64,000 bases of DNA from Ottowia flava (GCF_008017535.1 NZ_VRUA01000003.1:62001-126000), one strand, 5' to 3'. Numbered from the stretch's first letter, positions 11,231 through 21,136 are shown. The notes: generated from the sequence alone by a model not told the origin. Numbers and translations are program-made.

Positions 11231-11839
11231 ATGGGCACCCAAATCCACCTGAGCGATACCGGCGCGCCGCTGCGCTGGCCCCGTGAATGCGCGCAATGCG
11301 GCGCCAAGGATGAGCGGCTGGTCGGCGTGCCGGTTGGCATTGCGCGTGAGAAGACGCACCTGAAAGACCTGGCGCTGCAACGGCTGGTCTTCGAGTCGGC
11401 GACGCTGACCTACCCCGTGTGCGAGCGCCACGCAGGCGGCGTGCGCCTGGCGAGTTGGCTGACGCGCAAGTCGCCGCTGCCAGCCTTGCTGCGTGGTGTG
11501 GCGTGGGTATTTGGGCCGCTGGCGCTGCTGACGGGCGCCATGGCGGTAGGCTTGGGCGTGCTGCGGCTGCTGGGGCGGGTGCCCGCGCCGGCTGGGGTGT
11601 CGCCCGACTTGCCGCTGTTCTTTGTTGCCTGGTCGGTTTTGGCGGCAGCGCTGCTGATTGGGGTACTGTGGGCCCGGCGCCATGTGCCGTTGCGGCTGGT
11701 GCGCTTCAAGGACGACGGGCTGACGCTGCGCTTTTCCAGCGCTGCCTACGCGCGGCGCTTTGTTCGGGCCAACCCTGACGTCGCACGCAGCGCTGAATCA
11801 GATTGCCTGGACCGGACGCGTAACGTCAGTAGGTGTTGA
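11231..11839 (+). CDS. Hypothetical membrane protein with N-terminal CxxC
   Basis: A 202-aa protein. The N-terminus has a CAQCG motif near residue 21, like a small metal-binding knuckle. Two hydrophobic segments follow (about 95-118 and 128-148), then a soluble C-terminal tail. I do not recognise a family with certainty. The last 15 or so residues (Cys- and Ser-rich) run into the dispersed repeat region and look like 3' extension. It sits between nif3-like and pdxA on the same strand. Confidence 0.6.
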   Translation: MGTQIHLSDTGAPLRWPRECAQCGAKDERLVGVPVGIAREKTHLKDLALQRLVFESATLTYPVCERHAGGVRLASWLTRKSPLPALLRGVAWVFGPLALLTGAMAVGLGVLRLLGRVPAPAGVSPDLPLFFVAWSVLAAALLIGVLWARRHVPLRLVRFKDDGLTLRFSSAAYARRFVRANPDVARSAESDCLDRTRNVSRC

Positions 11840-11841
11840 TT

Positions 11842-11893
11842 GCAATGATATTGATAGCTGCTCGCGCAGATACTTATAGGGCTGGAGCCTGAT
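11842..11893 (+). repeat. Dispersed AGCTGC/GCGCAG repeat, copy 3 (carries the pdxA ribosome site)
   Basis: The element reads GATAGCTGCTCGCGCAG, then about 7 bases, then AGGGCTGGAGCCTGATT, directly abutting the pdxA TTG. Its GGAG serves as the only visible ribosome-binding site for pdxA. Confidence 0.6.
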
Positions 11894-12940
11894 TTGCCTT
11901 CAAATCCCCCTATCGCCATCACCCTGGGCGACCCGGCAGGCATCGGGCCGGAAATCATCGCCAAGGCCTTTCGCGACGCGCCGGACGTGCTGCGCGGCTG
12001 CTTCGTCGCGGGCGATGTGGCCAGCGTGCGGCGCGGCGCCCAGGCGCTGCAGGTAGACGGCCGCCCGGCGCTGCCGGTGGCCGAACTGAAAGCGCCCAAT
12101 GAGGCGTGGACGGCACCCCCGCGCTGCGTGCCCGTGCTGCAGGTCGTGCCGGCGCAGGCGCTGGTGCCGGTGGGCCGGGTCAGCGCGCAGGCCGGGCGCA
12201 TCGCGGGTGACTGCGTGTTGTGGGCGGCGCGCGCGGCCTTGCGCGGCGAGGTGGGCGCCCTCGTCACCGCGCCCCTGCACAAGGAAGCGCTGACGGCGGC
12301 CGGCGCGCCCTACGGCGCCTTTCCCGGTCACACCGAACTGCTGCAGGCCGAGGCGGCGGGGCAGCGCGGTGTGCCGGTGGCCGAAATGCCGGTGCGCATG
12401 ATGCTGGCCAACGATGAGTTGCGCACGGTGCTGGTGAGCATCCATGTGTCGCTGCGCGGGGCGCTTGAAAGCGTGACCGCGCGCAACATCCTGCAAACCC
12501 TGCGGATCACCCACGAAAGTGTTGGTGCAGCGCTACGGAAACCGCCGCGCATCGCGGTCGCAGGGCTGAATCCGCATGCTGGCGAAGGGGGCCTGTTCGG
12601 GCGCGAGGAGATCGAGCAGATCGCTCCCGCCATTGCCGCAGCGCGCGCCGAAGGCATCGACGCGCACGGCCCGTTCGCGCCCGACACGGTCTTCATGCGC
12701 GCACGCAGTACGCCTGAGCGCCCTGGTGAATTCGACGTGGTCGTCGCGATGTACCACGACCAGGGCTTGATCCCGGTCAAGTATTTGGGGGTGGAGCAGG
12801 GCGTGAACGTGACGCTGGGCTTGCCCTTCGTGCGCACCAGCCCCGACCACGGCACCGCATTCGATATCGCGGGCTCTGGCCGCGCCAGCGCGGAAAGCCT
12901 GCTTGCAGCGGTGCGCATGGCCCGCACGCTTTCGGAATGA
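11894..12940 (+). CDS. pdxA: 4-hydroxythreonine-4-phosphate dehydrogenase
   Basis: PdxA (348 aa) oxidises 4-phosphohydroxy-L-threonine in pyridoxal phosphate synthesis. The N-terminal GDPAGIGPEI is diagnostic; metal-binding His residues are seen in TAPLHKEAL, in the central NPHAGE, and in MYHDQGLIP. The start is a TTG at 11894; no ATG in this frame fits, and GGAG lies 6-7 bases upstream inside the dispersed repeat. PdxA relatives also include TphB, the terephthalate diol dehydrogenase, but this copy sits in core genome and has the biosynthetic pattern. Confidence 0.93.
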   Translation: MPSNPPIAITLGDPAGIGPEIIAKAFRDAPDVLRGCFVAGDVASVRRGAQALQVDGRPALPVAELKAPNEAWTAPPRCVPVLQVVPAQALVPVGRVSAQAGRIAGDCVLWAARAALRGEVGALVTAPLHKEALTAAGAPYGAFPGHTELLQAEAAGQRGVPVAEMPVRMMLANDELRTVLVSIHVSLRGALESVTARNILQTLRITHESVGAALRKPPRIAVAGLNPHAGEGGLFGREEIEQIAPAIAAARAEGIDAHGPFAPDTVFMRARSTPERPGEFDVVVAMYHDQGLIPVKYLGVEQGVNVTLGLPFVRTSPDHGTAFDIAGSGRASAESLLAAVRMARTLSE

Positions 12941-12970
12941 AAAACGCCCGCGGCGCGAACCCGGCGGGCG
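12940..12970 (-). terminator. Intrinsic terminator of mscL
   Basis: On the minus strand CGCCCGC (12970-12964) pairs with GCGGGCG (12951-12945) and is followed by TTTTTC. It lies about 40 bases downstream of the mscL stop and immediately after the pdxA stop on the other strand. Confidence 0.75.
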
Positions 12971-12971
12971 C

Positions 12972-12998
12972 AAGAAGCTACCAAATCGGTAGCTAATA
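12972..12998 (-). repeat. Dispersed repeat, partial copy 4
   Basis: On the minus strand TAGCTACCGATTTGGTAGCTTCTTGCGC: the AT-centred hairpin and the TTGCGC core are present, but the distal half is missing. It lies between the mscL stop and its terminator. Confidence 0.45.
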
Positions 12999-13010
12999 CG
13001 ATAGGCGGTA

Positions 13011-13424
13011 TCAGCGCTTCAGGCTATCGCGGATCTCGCGCAGCAGTTGAACTTCTTCCGGTGGCGCTTCGGGTGCGGGCGCCGGCTCTTCCTTCTTCAG
13101 GCGGTTGATCTGCTTGACCATCATGAAGATGATGAAGGCGAGCAGGATGAAGTTCACCAGGATGGTGATGAAGTTGCCGTAAGCGAAGACCGCACCTGCC
13201 TTCTTCGCCTCTTCCAGGCTCAGGCCAGCCGCCTGACCGGCCAGAGGAATGTAGTAGCTGGAGAAGTCCAAGCCACCGATCAGTTTGCCGACGATTGGCA
13301 TGACCAGATCGCCGACGATCGAGTCGACGATCTTGCCGAACGCGCCGCCGATGATCACGCCGATCGCCAAGTCCATGGCATTGCCCTTGACGGCGAACTC
13401 TCGAAACTCTTGCATCATGCCCAT
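13011..13424 (-). CDS. mscL: Large-conductance mechanosensitive channel
   Basis: MscL (137 aa) forms a pentameric inner-membrane valve that opens under osmotic downshock. The N-terminus ([11 protein letters not shown]) and the first pore helix with [16 protein letters not shown] are highly conserved; a periplasmic loop, a second helix (about 75-97) and a charged C-terminal helix follow. Start at 13424 has GGAGGGG 7 bases upstream. It is a single gene, divergent from petA. Confidence 0.96.
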   Translation of the reverse strand: MGMMQEFREFAVKGNAMDLAIGVIIGGAFGKIVDSIVGDLVMPIVGKLIGGLDFSSYYIPLAGQAAGLSLEEAKKAGAVFAYGNFITILVNFILLAFIIFMMVKQINRLKKEEPAPAPEAPPEEVQLLREIRDSLKR

Positions 13425-13461
13425 GTGTATACCCCTCCGTGGGTGGTTGTTGACGGTCGCC

Positions 13462-13489
13462 AGTATTGCCATGCGTTGATCCCTGTCAA
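13462..13489 (-). promoter_or_regulatory. Candidate sigma70 promoter of mscL
   Basis: On the minus strand TTGACA (13489-13484) and AATACT (13467-13462) are 16 bp apart, upstream of the mscL ribosome site. The -35 is perfect; the -10 is moderate. A TACAAT at 13529-13534 on the plus strand may be the -10 of the divergent petABC promoter, though its -35 is poor. Confidence 0.5.
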
Positions 13490-13577
13490 CCGGCGAGCAT
13501 GCCCGTCGGTACCCCTGTTTCGCTCCGCTACAATCCTTGGTTGATTCGAGCACAAGAAACACCCGCAGAGGACCGCC

Positions 13578-14204
13578 ATGAGCGACGCAACGTCCAGCAC
13601 CTTCACTCCCGCGCCCCTAGACAGCAGTAAGCGTACTTGGTTGATCGCCTCGAGTTGCGCCGGCGCTGCCGGCGCCGTGGCATTGGCCACGCCCTTCGTG
13701 AGCAGCTTCAGCCCTTCCGAGAAAGCCAAGGCCGCCGGTGCGGCCGTTGAGGTCGACATTGCCGCGCTCAAGCCCGGCGAGAAGATGACCGTCGAATGGC
13801 GGGGCAAGCCGGTGTGGATCCTGCGCCGCACGCCCGAGCAGATGGCCACGCTGAAGAAGACCGACTCCGAAGTCGCCGACCCGAATTCGGACCGCACGGC
13901 CTTCCCGACGCCGGAATACGCCAAGAACGAAGCCCGCTCGCGCACCGACCATCCCGAATTGCTGGTGGTGGTGGGGATCTGCACGCACCTGGGTTGCTCG
14001 CCGGTGGACAAGTTCCAGACCGGTGCGCAGCCCTCGCTGCCCGACAACTGGGAAGGCGGCTTCTTCTGCCCCTGCCACGGCTCCACCTTTGACCTGGCGG
14101 GCCGCGTGTTCAAGAACAAGCCGGCGCCGGACAATCTGGAAGTGCCGCCTTACATGTATCTCGCAGACACCAAGCTGCTGATCGGCGAAGACAAGAAGGC
14201 ATAA
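13578..14204 (+). CDS. petA: Ubiquinol-cytochrome c reductase, Rieske iron-sulfur subunit
   Basis: The 208-aa Rieske subunit of the bc1 complex. An N-terminal Tat-type anchor region (SSKRTWL then a hydrophobic helix, 20-45) is followed by the periplasmic 2Fe-2S domain: Cys135 and His137 in CTHLGC, Cys164 and His167 in CPCHGS. It takes the first electron from ubiquinol at the Qo site and passes it to cytochrome c1. First gene of petABC. The encoded TatABC at 6159-7864 is the likely exporter. Confidence 0.96.
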   Translation: MSDATSSTFTPAPLDSSKRTWLIASSCAGAAGAVALATPFVSSFSPSEKAKAAGAAVEVDIAALKPGEKMTVEWRGKPVWILRRTPEQMATLKKTDSEVADPNSDRTAFPTPEYAKNEARSRTDHPELLVVVGICTHLGCSPVDKFQTGAQPSLPDNWEGGFFCPCHGSTFDLAGRVFKNKPAPDNLEVPPYMYLADTKLLIGEDKKA

Positions 14205-14213
14205 GAGGCGGTC

Positions 14214-15659
14214 ATGGCTGAATTCAAGGAAATCTCCCCGAACGCGCCGCTCGGCGCGAAGCTGCACAACTGGTTCGACAACCGGTTCCCGACGGCGTTT
14301 GCGGAATACCGCAAGCATATGTCGGAGTACTACGCACCGAAGAACTTCAACTTCTGGTACTTCTTTGGCTCGCTGGCGCTGCTCGTGCTGGTGATCCAGA
14401 TCGTGACCGGCATCTTCCTGGTGATGCACTACAAGCCGGACGCCGCCAAGGCCTTCGAGTCGGTCGAGTACATCATGCGCGACGTGCCGGGCGGCTGGTT
14501 CATCCGCTACATGCACTCGACGGGCGCATCGGCGTTCTTCATCGTCGTGTACCTGCACATGTTCCGCGGGCTGTTGTACGGCAGCTACCGCAAGCCGCGC
14601 GAGCTGGTCTGGGTCTTTGGCTGCGCCATCTTCCTGTGCCTGATGGCCGAAGCCTTCATGGGCTACCTGCTGCCCTGGGGCCAGATGTCGTACTGGGGCG
14701 CCCAGGTGATCGTGAACCTGTTCTCTGCCATCCCGTTCGTGGGGCCCGATTTGGCGCTGCTGATCCGCGGCGACTACGTGGTGGGCGACGCGACGTTGAA
14801 CCGCTTCTTTAGCTTCCACGTGATCGCCGTGCCGCTGGTGCTGATCGGCTTGGTGGTGGCGCACTTGCTGGCGCTGCACGATGTGGGTTCGAACAACCCC
14901 GATGGCATCGAGATCAAGAAAGGCCCGAAGGGCAACCGCTGGTCGCCCGATGCGCCGGCCGATGGCATTCCGTTCCACCCCTACTACTCGGTGCACGACA
15001 TCGTGGGCGTCAGCGTCTTCCTGATGCTGTTCTTCGCAGTGGTGTTCTTCGGCCCCGAGATGGGCGGCTACTTCCTTGAGTACAACAACTTCATTCCAGC
15101 CGACCCGCTGGTGACGCCGCCGCACATCGCGCCGGTCTGGTACTTCACGCCGTTCTACTCGATGCTGCGCGCGACGACCGACACCATGGTCAACGTGCTG
15201 TGCGTGATCATCGCTGCCGCCGTGATCTTCGGCTTCCTGAAGTGCAAGTGCTCGATGGCGCTGAAGGTCGCCGCCGCCGTGGCCGGTCTGGTTGCGATTT
15301 TCCTGCTTAAGACCTTCGACGCCAAGTTCTGGGGCGTGGTCGTGATGGGTGGCGCCGTGATCATCCTGTTCTTCCTGCCCTGGCTGGACCGCAGCCCCGC
15401 GCGCTCGATCCGCTACCGTCCGGATTGGCACAAGACGCTGTACGGCATCTTCGTGGTGTGGTTCATCGTGCTGATGGTGTTGGGCATCATGGTGCCCGGC
15501 CCGATCTTCAGCCACGCCTCGCTGGCCTGGTTGACCAACGAACTGGTGGCGATGATCGGCACGCTGTTCTACTTCGGGTTCTTCCTGCTCATGCCGTGGT
15601 GGAGCCAGTTGGGTGAGCCCAAGCCGGTGCCGGACCGTGTGACGTTCAAGCCGCACTGA
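14214..15659 (+). CDS. petB: Ubiquinol-cytochrome c reductase, cytochrome b subunit
   Basis: A 481-aa membrane protein with the b-type core (eight or more helices) that holds hemes bL and bH. The Qo-site motif, PEWY in many species, is seen here as PVWYFTPFYS (with Ile-Ala-Pro before it). Heme-ligating His residues occur in helices B and D (MHSTGASAF, FFSFHVIAVP). The C-terminus is longer than mitochondrial cytochrome b, as usual in betaproteobacteria. It starts 9 bases after petA. Confidence 0.96.
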   Translation: MAEFKEISPNAPLGAKLHNWFDNRFPTAFAEYRKHMSEYYAPKNFNFWYFFGSLALLVLVIQIVTGIFLVMHYKPDAAKAFESVEYIMRDVPGGWFIRYMHSTGASAFFIVVYLHMFRGLLYGSYRKPRELVWVFGCAIFLCLMAEAFMGYLLPWGQMSYWGAQVIVNLFSAIPFVGPDLALLIRGDYVVGDATLNRFFSFHVIAVPLVLIGLVVAHLLALHDVGSNNPDGIEIKKGPKGNRWSPDAPADGIPFHPYYSVHDIVGVSVFLMLFFAVVFFGPEMGGYFLEYNNFIPADPLVTPPHIAPVWYFTPFYSMLRATTDTMVNVLCVIIAAAVIFGFLKCKCSMALKVAAAVAGLVAIFLLKTFDAKFWGVVVMGGAVIILFFLPWLDRSPARSIRYRPDWHKTLYGIFVVWFIVLMVLGIMVPGPIFSHASLAWLTNELVAMIGTLFYFGFFLLMPWWSQLGEPKPVPDRVTFKPH

Positions 15660-15679
15660 AGAGCCACGAGAGAACCACT

Positions 15680-16447
15680 ATGACAATCTGGAAAAAACTG
15701 GTCCTGGGCGTTGCGCTCGGCATGGGTGTGCTGGTTGGCTCGCACGCGGCGACCGGCGGTATCGCGTGGGACAAGGCGCCCGTCAAGACCAACGACCTGA
15801 GCTCGCTGCAAAACGGTGCCAAGCTGTTCGTCAACTACTGTCTGAACTGCCATTCGGCCGCGTTCATGCGCTTCAATCGGCTGCAGGACATCGGGCTGAC
15901 CGAGCAGCAGATCAAGGACAACCTGCTGTTCACCACCGAGAAGGTGGGTGACACCATGCGCTCGGCCATCGACCCGCACCAAGCCAAGGCGTGGTTTGGA
16001 GCCAATCCGCCGGACCTGACGCTGATCGCCCGTTCACGCGCGGGGGCGGGTGGCAGCGGCGCGGACTACATCTACACGCTGCTGCGCAGCTACTACCGCG
16101 ATCCGTCCAAACCGACCGGCTGGAACAACCTTGCATTCCCCAACATTGGCATGCCCAACCCGTTGTGGCAGTTGCAGGGTGATCGCAAGCCGATCTTCGA
16201 GACGCGCGAGGAGCATGGCCATGAGGTGCATGCCTTTACCGGTCGTTGGGAGCAGGTGACGCCGGGCACCATGACGCCGCTGCAGTTCGACCAGAACGTC
16301 GGCGACTTGGTGAACTATCTGCAGTGGATGGGCGAGCCGGCGCAGAACAAGCGTGTCAAGATCGGCGTGTGGGTCATGCTGTTCCTGCTGGTCTTCACGT
16401 TCATCGCCTGGCGCCTGAACGCCGCCTACTGGAAAGACGTCAAGTAA
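15680..16447 (+). CDS. petC: Ubiquinol-cytochrome c reductase, cytochrome c1 subunit
   Basis: Cytochrome c1 (255 aa). A cleavable N-terminal signal (residues 1-24) precedes the heme c site CLNCH (Cys54, Cys57, His58). A C-terminal membrane anchor (about 228-245) holds it to the inner membrane facing the periplasm. It accepts electrons from the Rieske cluster and reduces soluble cytochrome c. Last gene of the pet operon. Confidence 0.96.
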   Translation: MTIWKKLVLGVALGMGVLVGSHAATGGIAWDKAPVKTNDLSSLQNGAKLFVNYCLNCHSAAFMRFNRLQDIGLTEQQIKDNLLFTTEKVGDTMRSAIDPHQAKAWFGANPPDLTLIARSRAGAGGSGADYIYTLLRSYYRDPSKPTGWNNLAFPNIGMPNPLWQLQGDRKPIFETREEHGHEVHAFTGRWEQVTPGTMTPLQFDQNVGDLVNYLQWMGEPAQNKRVKIGVWVMLFLLVFTFIAWRLNAAYWKDVK

Positions 16448-16487
16448 GCTGACGCAAAGACGACCGGCGTTTTTTGGCCGGGTGCAT

Positions 16488-16536
16488 ACGGAGTGGGGGT
16501 TTGCCGTCGATGGCGACCTGCCCACTCCGTTGGTTT
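16488..16536 (+). terminator. Probable terminator after petABC
   Basis: ACGGAGTGGG (16488-16497) pairs with CCCACTCCGT (16521-16530) and is followed by TGGTTTT. The 23-base loop is long for an intrinsic terminator, but it can fold a smaller stem inside. It separates petC from sspA. Confidence 0.55.
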
Positions 16537-16551
16537 TAAGGAGTCTCCAAC

Positions 16552-17163
16552 ATGATGGTGCTGTATTCAGGAACGACTTGCCCGTTTTCGCATCGTTGCC
16601 GCTTCGTGCTGTTCGAAAAAGGCATGGATTTCGAGATCCGTGATGTCGACCTCTACAACAAGCCCGAAGACATCGCGGTGATGAACCCCTATGGTCAGGT
16701 GCCTATCCTGGTCGAGCGAGACCTCATTCTGTACGAGTCGAACATCATCAATGAATACATTGACGAGCGCTTCCCGCATCCGCAACTGATGCCTGGGGAT
16801 CCAGTCGACCGCGCGCGCGTGCGCCTGTTTCTGCTCAACTTCGAAAAAGAGCTGTTCACGCACGTCAGCACGCTGGAAAACCGCGCGACCAAGTCGAACG
16901 AGAAAGCGCTGGAAAAAGCCCGCAGCAACATCCGCGATCGCCTGACCCAGATGGCTCCGGTGTTCCTGAAGAACAAGTTCATCCTGGGTGACAATTTCTC
17001 GATGCTGGACGTCGCGCTCGCTCCGTTGCTGTGGCGCCTGGACTATTACGGCATCGACCTGTCGCGCAATGCGGCGCCGCTGTTGAAGTACGCTGAGCGC
17101 ATCTTCTCGCGCCCTGCCTACATCGAAGCGCTGACACCCTCTGAAAAGGTGATGCGCAAGTAA
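16552..17163 (+). CDS. sspA: Stringent starvation protein A
   Basis: SspA (203 aa) has a GST-like fold: a thioredoxin-like N-terminal domain (1-80, with TTCPFSHRCR) and an all-alpha C-terminal domain. It binds RNA polymerase and affects starvation and acid-stress transcription and does not act as a true glutathione transferase. AAGGAG precedes the ATG. sspB follows, the standard betaproteobacterial order after petABC. Confidence 0.93.
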   Translation: MMVLYSGTTCPFSHRCRFVLFEKGMDFEIRDVDLYNKPEDIAVMNPYGQVPILVERDLILYESNIINEYIDERFPHPQLMPGDPVDRARVRLFLLNFEKELFTHVSTLENRATKSNEKALEKARSNIRDRLTQMAPVFLKNKFILGDNFSMLDVALAPLLWRLDYYGIDLSRNAAPLLKYAERIFSRPAYIEALTPSEKVMRK

Positions 17164-17181
17164 GTCTTGCCTGTTTCGCCC

Positions 17182-17685
17182 ATGATGAATGCGTTGGAAT
17201 CGACCTCGACCCGCCCCTATCTGATTCGGGCGCTGTACGAATGGTGCTCGGACAACGGTCTGACGCCCTACATTGCGGTGCGCGCCGACGATGGTGTTCA
17301 GGTGCCACGAGAGTATGTGCAGAACGGCGAGATCGTGCTGAACATCAGTCCCGATGCCACCAGCGGGTTGACGATTGGCAATGAGTTCATCGATTTCAAG
17401 GCGCGCTTTGGCGGTGTCCCGCGTGAGATCATGGTCCCGATTGACCGTGTGCTGGCCATCTACGCGCGCGAGAACGGCCAGGGCATGGCTTTTCCCGTCA
17501 CCGCTGCTGGACTTTCCGAGGCGGAGGGCGACGATGTGCCGCAGGACCAGGCGGAGACCGCGGGCGCCAGCGCACCTGCTGCTCGCTCGGGTATTCAGTT
17601 GGTCAGCGAAACAACGACGGATTCGGATGACAACGATCCGCCCCCACCGAAGCGCAAGAAGCCAGCGCTCAAGCGGATCAAATAG
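17182..17685 (+). CDS. sspB: ClpXP protease specificity-enhancing factor SspB
   Basis: SspB (167 aa from 17182) delivers ssrA-tagged proteins to ClpXP. The N-terminal domain (about 5-110) carries RPYLIRALYEWC and IVLNISP and FKARFGGVPRE, all family marks. A disordered acidic linker leads to the C-terminal ClpX-docking tail KKPALKRIK. An upstream TTG at 17167 is possible but the ATG fits homologs better. Confidence 0.93.
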   Translation: MMNALESTSTRPYLIRALYEWCSDNGLTPYIAVRADDGVQVPREYVQNGEIVLNISPDATSGLTIGNEFIDFKARFGGVPREIMVPIDRVLAIYARENGQGMAFPVTAAGLSEAEGDDVPQDQAETAGASAPAARSGIQLVSETTTDSDDNDPPPPKRKKPALKRIK

Positions 17686-17694
17686 CGTGCCGTA

Positions 17695-17725
17695 TTGCAG
17701 GCGGCGCGCATCCGCCGTTTAGAAT
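17695..17725 (+). promoter_or_regulatory. Candidate promoter of tRNA-Thr
   Basis: TTGCAG (17695-17700) with TTTAGA (17718-17723) at 17 bp, or TAGAAT (17720-17725) at 19 bp, ends about 10 bases before the tRNA 5' end. The spacer has an imperfect GCGG/CCGC palindrome. Confidence 0.45.
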
Positions 17726-17735
17726 CTCAATCCAT

Positions 17736-17811
17736 GCCGGTTTAGCTCAGTTGGTAGAGCACCCGCCTTGTAAGCGGTAGGTCGTCAGTTCGAATCCGAC
17801 AACCGGCACCA
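17736..17811 (+). tRNA. tRNA-Thr (anticodon TGT)
   Basis: A full cloverleaf of 76 bases including encoded CCA: acceptor GCCGGTT paired with AACCGGC, D-loop AGCTCAGTTGGTAGAGCA, anticodon loop CTTGTAA with anticodon TGT, and T-loop GTTCGAATC. It closely matches the E. coli tRNA-Thr(TGT) pattern. Confidence 0.97.
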
Positions 17812-17831
17812 ATTCCTCATTCCGCTGTGGC

Positions 17832-18143
17832 TCATGGCCCGGGCTGCATCACTTTGATGCGGATGCTCTGAACAGGCTCTCCTCCATCTTCCAGCGCGCG
17901 CACCATGCGGGGAACGAGTTGGCGCAGCTTAGTCGCAGCGGCAGCATGAGGTACCAGGAGGCACCAGGCGTCTGGCTCGGGGACGCCCGGGCGAACCAGG
18001 GCTCGAAGCGTCGCTGGAAGCACGGGACGAATCAGTGCAAGCCGCTCGGACGACTGACGCGCCAGACGGCTCAGCTGCGCCAGGGTCGGTGATTCTTCCA
18101 AGGCCTGCAGCACGGGGACGGAGGTGTTTCGGGTCTTGTTCAC
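17832..18143 (-). CDS. DciA-like protein (DUF721 family)
   Basis: About 103 aa from a GTG at 18143. The residues after position 30 (PATLRALVRPG, then WCLLVPHAAAATKLRQLVP) fit the DUF721/DciA fold that loads the replicative helicase in bacteria lacking DnaC. A frame upstream to 18224 is open, but it overlaps likely promoter sequence. Betaproteobacterial genomes often place such a gene divergent to secA, as here. Family call is moderate; the start is uncertain. Confidence 0.65.
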   Translation of the reverse strand: MNKTRNTSVPVLQALEESPTLAQLSRLARQSSERLALIRPVLPATLRALVRPGVPEPDAWCLLVPHAAAATKLRQLVPRMVRALEDGGEPVQSIRIKVMQPGP

Positions 18144-18346
18144 GACATGTTGGCTGGTAGCCGCGGTGATCGGCTGAGGGCATGGCCGCGGAAGGTAAAA
18201 TGCTACGTTGTCTTGAGAGTGCACGATCGGTCGATGGCGCTTGCAGTTCTGCGTGTCGGCCTCATCTGGACCCTCAGTCCATTATCAACTTCATATCGAC
18301 GTCATTGCCGTCGCACTGCAAGGTGCTCGCGGGTTGACGTGCCCTC

Positions 18347-21136
18347 ATGGCCACCAATTTCCTCACCAAGCTCTTTGGCAGTCGCAATGACCGCCTGCTC
18401 AAGCAATACCGGAAGTCCGCAGCGCGCATCAACGCGATGGAGCCGGACTTCGAGAAGCTCAGTGATGAGGCGCTGACGGCCAAGACACAGGAATTCAGGG
18501 ACCGGCTGGAAAAGGGCGAGGCACTCGACCAACTGCTGCCAGAAGCGTTTGCCACCGTGCGCGAAGCCTCCAAGCGCGTGATGAAGATGCGCCATTTCGA
18601 TGTGCAGTTGATGGGCGGCATGGCGCTGCATGAAGGCAAAATTGCCGAGATGCGCACGGGTGAAGGCAAGACGTTGACAGCGACTTTGCCGGTGTACCTG
18701 AATGCGCTGGCTGGGAAGGGCGTACACGTGGTCACCGTGAACGACTATCTGGCCAATCGCGACGCACAATGGATGGCGCGTCTCTACAACTTCCTTGGTT
18801 TGTCGGTAGGTGTCAACCTGCCGCAGATGGCGCGCGAGGAAAAGCAGGCGGCCTATCAGTCCGACATCACGTACGGTACCAACAACGAATTCGGCTTCGA
18901 CTACCTGCGCGACAACATGGTCTACGAAACGCAGGACCGCGTACAGCGCAAGCTGAACTACGCGATCGTGGACGAGGTGGACTCGATCCTGATCGATGAG
19001 GCACGCACGCCGCTGATCATCAGCGGCCAGGCCGAGGACCACACTGCGCTGTATGTGGCGATGAACCAGGTCGTGCCACTGCTGACCCGTCAGGAAGGCG
19101 AAGCCGATCCGCGCACCGGTCTGGGTATCACCAAGCCGGGCGACTTCACCGTCGACGAAAAGGCTCACCAGATCTACCTGACCGAGCAAGGCCACGAGAA
19201 CGCTGAGCGTATTCTGGCCGAGCGCGGCATGATTGCCCAAGGCGCCAGTCTCTACGACCCGGCCAACATCTCGCTGATGCACCACCTGTACGCAGCGCTG
19301 CGGGCGAATCACCTCTACCACCGCGACCAGCACTACGTGGTCCAGCAAGGCGAGCAGGGCGCCGAGATCGTCATCGTCGACGAGTTTACCGGCCGACTGA
19401 TGAGCGGGCGCCGCTGGAGCGACGGTCTGCATCAGGCCGTCGAAGCCAAGGAAGGTGTGGGCATCCAAGCCGAGAACCAGACCCTCGCGTCGATCACCTT
19501 CCAGAACTATTTCCGCCTCTACAACAAGCTGGCCGGCATGACCGGAACGGCGGACACTGAGGCGTACGAATTCCAGGAGATCTATGGCCTGGAAACCGTG
19601 GTGATTCCTCCGAACAAGCCGAGCAAGCGCGACGACCAGCTGGACCGGGTCTACAAGACAACCCAGGAAAAATACGACGCAGCCATCGCGGACATTCGGG
19701 AGTGCTACACGCGCGGTCAACCCGTTCTGGTAGGTACGACATCGATTGAGAACTCCGAAATCATCGCGGAATTGCTGCAGAAGGAAAAACTGCCGCACCA
19801 AGTGCTGAACGCCAAGCAGCATGCGCGCGAAGCCGACATCGTCGCCCAGGCGGGCAGTGCCAAGATGATCACCATCGCTACCAACATGGCCGGTCGAGGC
19901 ACCGACATCGTGCTCGGCGGCAACGTGGAAAAGGCGGTCCAGGCGATTGACGCGGACCCGTCGCTGGACGACGCCAGCAAACAGGCGCGCATCGCCGACC
20001 TGCGGGCCAAATGGCAGCAGGATCACGATGCCATCAAGGCGCTGGGGGGCTTGCGCATCATCGCGACCGAGCGACATGAGAGCCGTCGCATCGACAACCA
20101 GTTGCGCGGCCGCTCGGGCCGGCAGGGTGACCCGGGTTCTTCGCGTTTCTACCTGAGCCTGGACGACACGCTGATGCGCATCTTCGCGGGCGATCGCGTG
20201 CGCGCCATCATGGACCGCCTGAAGATGCCCGAAGGCGAGGCGATTGAAGCCGGCATCGTCACCCGCAGCATCGAAAGCGCGCAGCGCAAGGTCGAGGCGC
20301 GTAACTTCGACATCCGCAAGCAGTTGCTGGAGTACGACGACGTATCGAACGATCAGCGCAAGGTAATCTACCAGCAGCGCAACGACATTCTTGACGCAGA
20401 AGACCTGTCGGCCCAGATCGCCGGGCTGCGCCAAAGCAGCTTTACCGATCTGGTCCACCAGTACGTTCCGCCCGAATCGGTGGAAGAGCAGTGGGATATT
20501 CCAGGGCTGGAAAAGGTGCTTGAGGAGGAATGGCAGATTTCCTTACCACTCCAGAAGGAGGTGGAATCTTCCTCTGCCATCACGGACGAGGACATCGTCG
20601 AGAAAGTGCAGGAGCTCGCCAACCGCACCTATAACGAACGTGTGAACATGGTGGGGGCCGAGAATTTCCGTGGCTTCGAACGCGCGGTGCTGTTGCAGAA
20701 CATCGACACGCATTGGCGAGAGCACCTGTCAGCGTTGGATTACCTGCGCCAGGGCATTCACCTGCGCGGCTACGCCCAGAAGCAGCCGAAGCAGGAGTAC
20801 AAGCGCGAAGCCTTTGAGTTGTTTGGGCAACTGCTCGACGTGATCAAGAACGACGTCACCCGCACGTTGATGACCGTGCGCATCCAGTCGCCCGAGCAAT
20901 TGGATGAAGCGGCAGAGCTGATCGAGCAACGCGGTGAGCAACTGACCAATGTGACCTACACGCAACCCAGCGAGACCGGTGAAGCAGAGACTGTGCCGGA
21001 AGCCGCGGCGCGCGCGATCACGGTCGGCGGTGCGGCAGCAGCTGCGGGTGCCGCTATCCCACGCGTAGGCCGCAACGACCCCTGCCCGTGCGGTAGTGGC
21101 AAGAAGTACAAGCAGTGTCATGGCGCATTGAGCTGA
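18347..21136 (+). CDS. secA: Preprotein translocase ATPase SecA
   Basis: SecA (929 aa) drives protein export through SecYEG. Walker [10 protein letters not shown] (near residue 103), the [12 protein letters not shown] box, the helicase motif [10 protein letters not shown] and [11 protein letters not shown] are all intact. The C-terminus ends in the zinc-binding [14 protein letters not shown], which binds SecB and lipids. Start at 18347 ([12 protein letters not shown]) is the canonical N-terminus. It ends with a UUCG-loop terminator. Confidence 0.98.
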   Translation: MATNFLTKLFGSRNDRLLKQYRKSAARINAMEPDFEKLSDEALTAKTQEFRDRLEKGEALDQLLPEAFATVREASKRVMKMRHFDVQLMGGMALHEGKIAEMRTGEGKTLTATLPVYLNALAGKGVHVVTVNDYLANRDAQWMARLYNFLGLSVGVNLPQMAREEKQAAYQSDITYGTNNEFGFDYLRDNMVYETQDRVQRKLNYAIVDEVDSILIDEARTPLIISGQAEDHTALYVAMNQVVPLLTRQEGEADPRTGLGITKPGDFTVDEKAHQIYLTEQGHENAERILAERGMIAQGASLYDPANISLMHHLYAALRANHLYHRDQHYVVQQGEQGAEIVIVDEFTGRLMSGRRWSDGLHQAVEAKEGVGIQAENQTLASITFQNYFRLYNKLAGMTGTADTEAYEFQEIYGLETVVIPPNKPSKRDDQLDRVYKTTQEKYDAAIADIRECYTRGQPVLVGTTSIENSEIIAELLQKEKLPHQVLNAKQHAREADIVAQAGSAKMITIATNMAGRGTDIVLGGNVEKAVQAIDADPSLDDASKQARIADLRAKWQQDHDAIKALGGLRIIATERHESRRIDNQLRGRSGRQGDPGSSRFYLSLDDTLMRIFAGDRVRAIMDRLKMPEGEAIEAGIVTRSIESAQRKVEARNFDIRKQLLEYDDVSNDQRKVIYQQRNDILDAEDLSAQIAGLRQSSFTDLVHQYVPPESVEEQWDIPGLEKVLEEEWQISLPLQKEVESSSAITDEDIVEKVQELANRTYNERVNMVGAENFRGFERAVLLQNIDTHWREHLSALDYLRQGIHLRGYAQKQPKQEYKREAFELFGQLLDVIKNDVTRTLMTVRIQSPEQLDEAAELIEQRGEQLTNVTYTQPSETGEAETVPEAAARAITVGGAAAAAGAAIPRVGRNDPCPCGSGKKYKQCHGALS

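Noticed and set aside
11894-12940. TphB (terephthalate diol dehydrogenase) as identity of the PdxA-like gene
   Set aside because: PdxA and TphB are related, but this copy lies in core genome next to nif3-like and mscL, far from the tph genes; tphB is expected after 64000.
18302-20458. A 718-codon open frame on the minus strand opposite secA, and a similar 679-codon frame opposite petA-petB (13617-15656)
   Set aside because: Long antisense frames arise from codon bias in GC-rich genes. The products are low-complexity, match no family, and lie fully opposite highly conserved genes.
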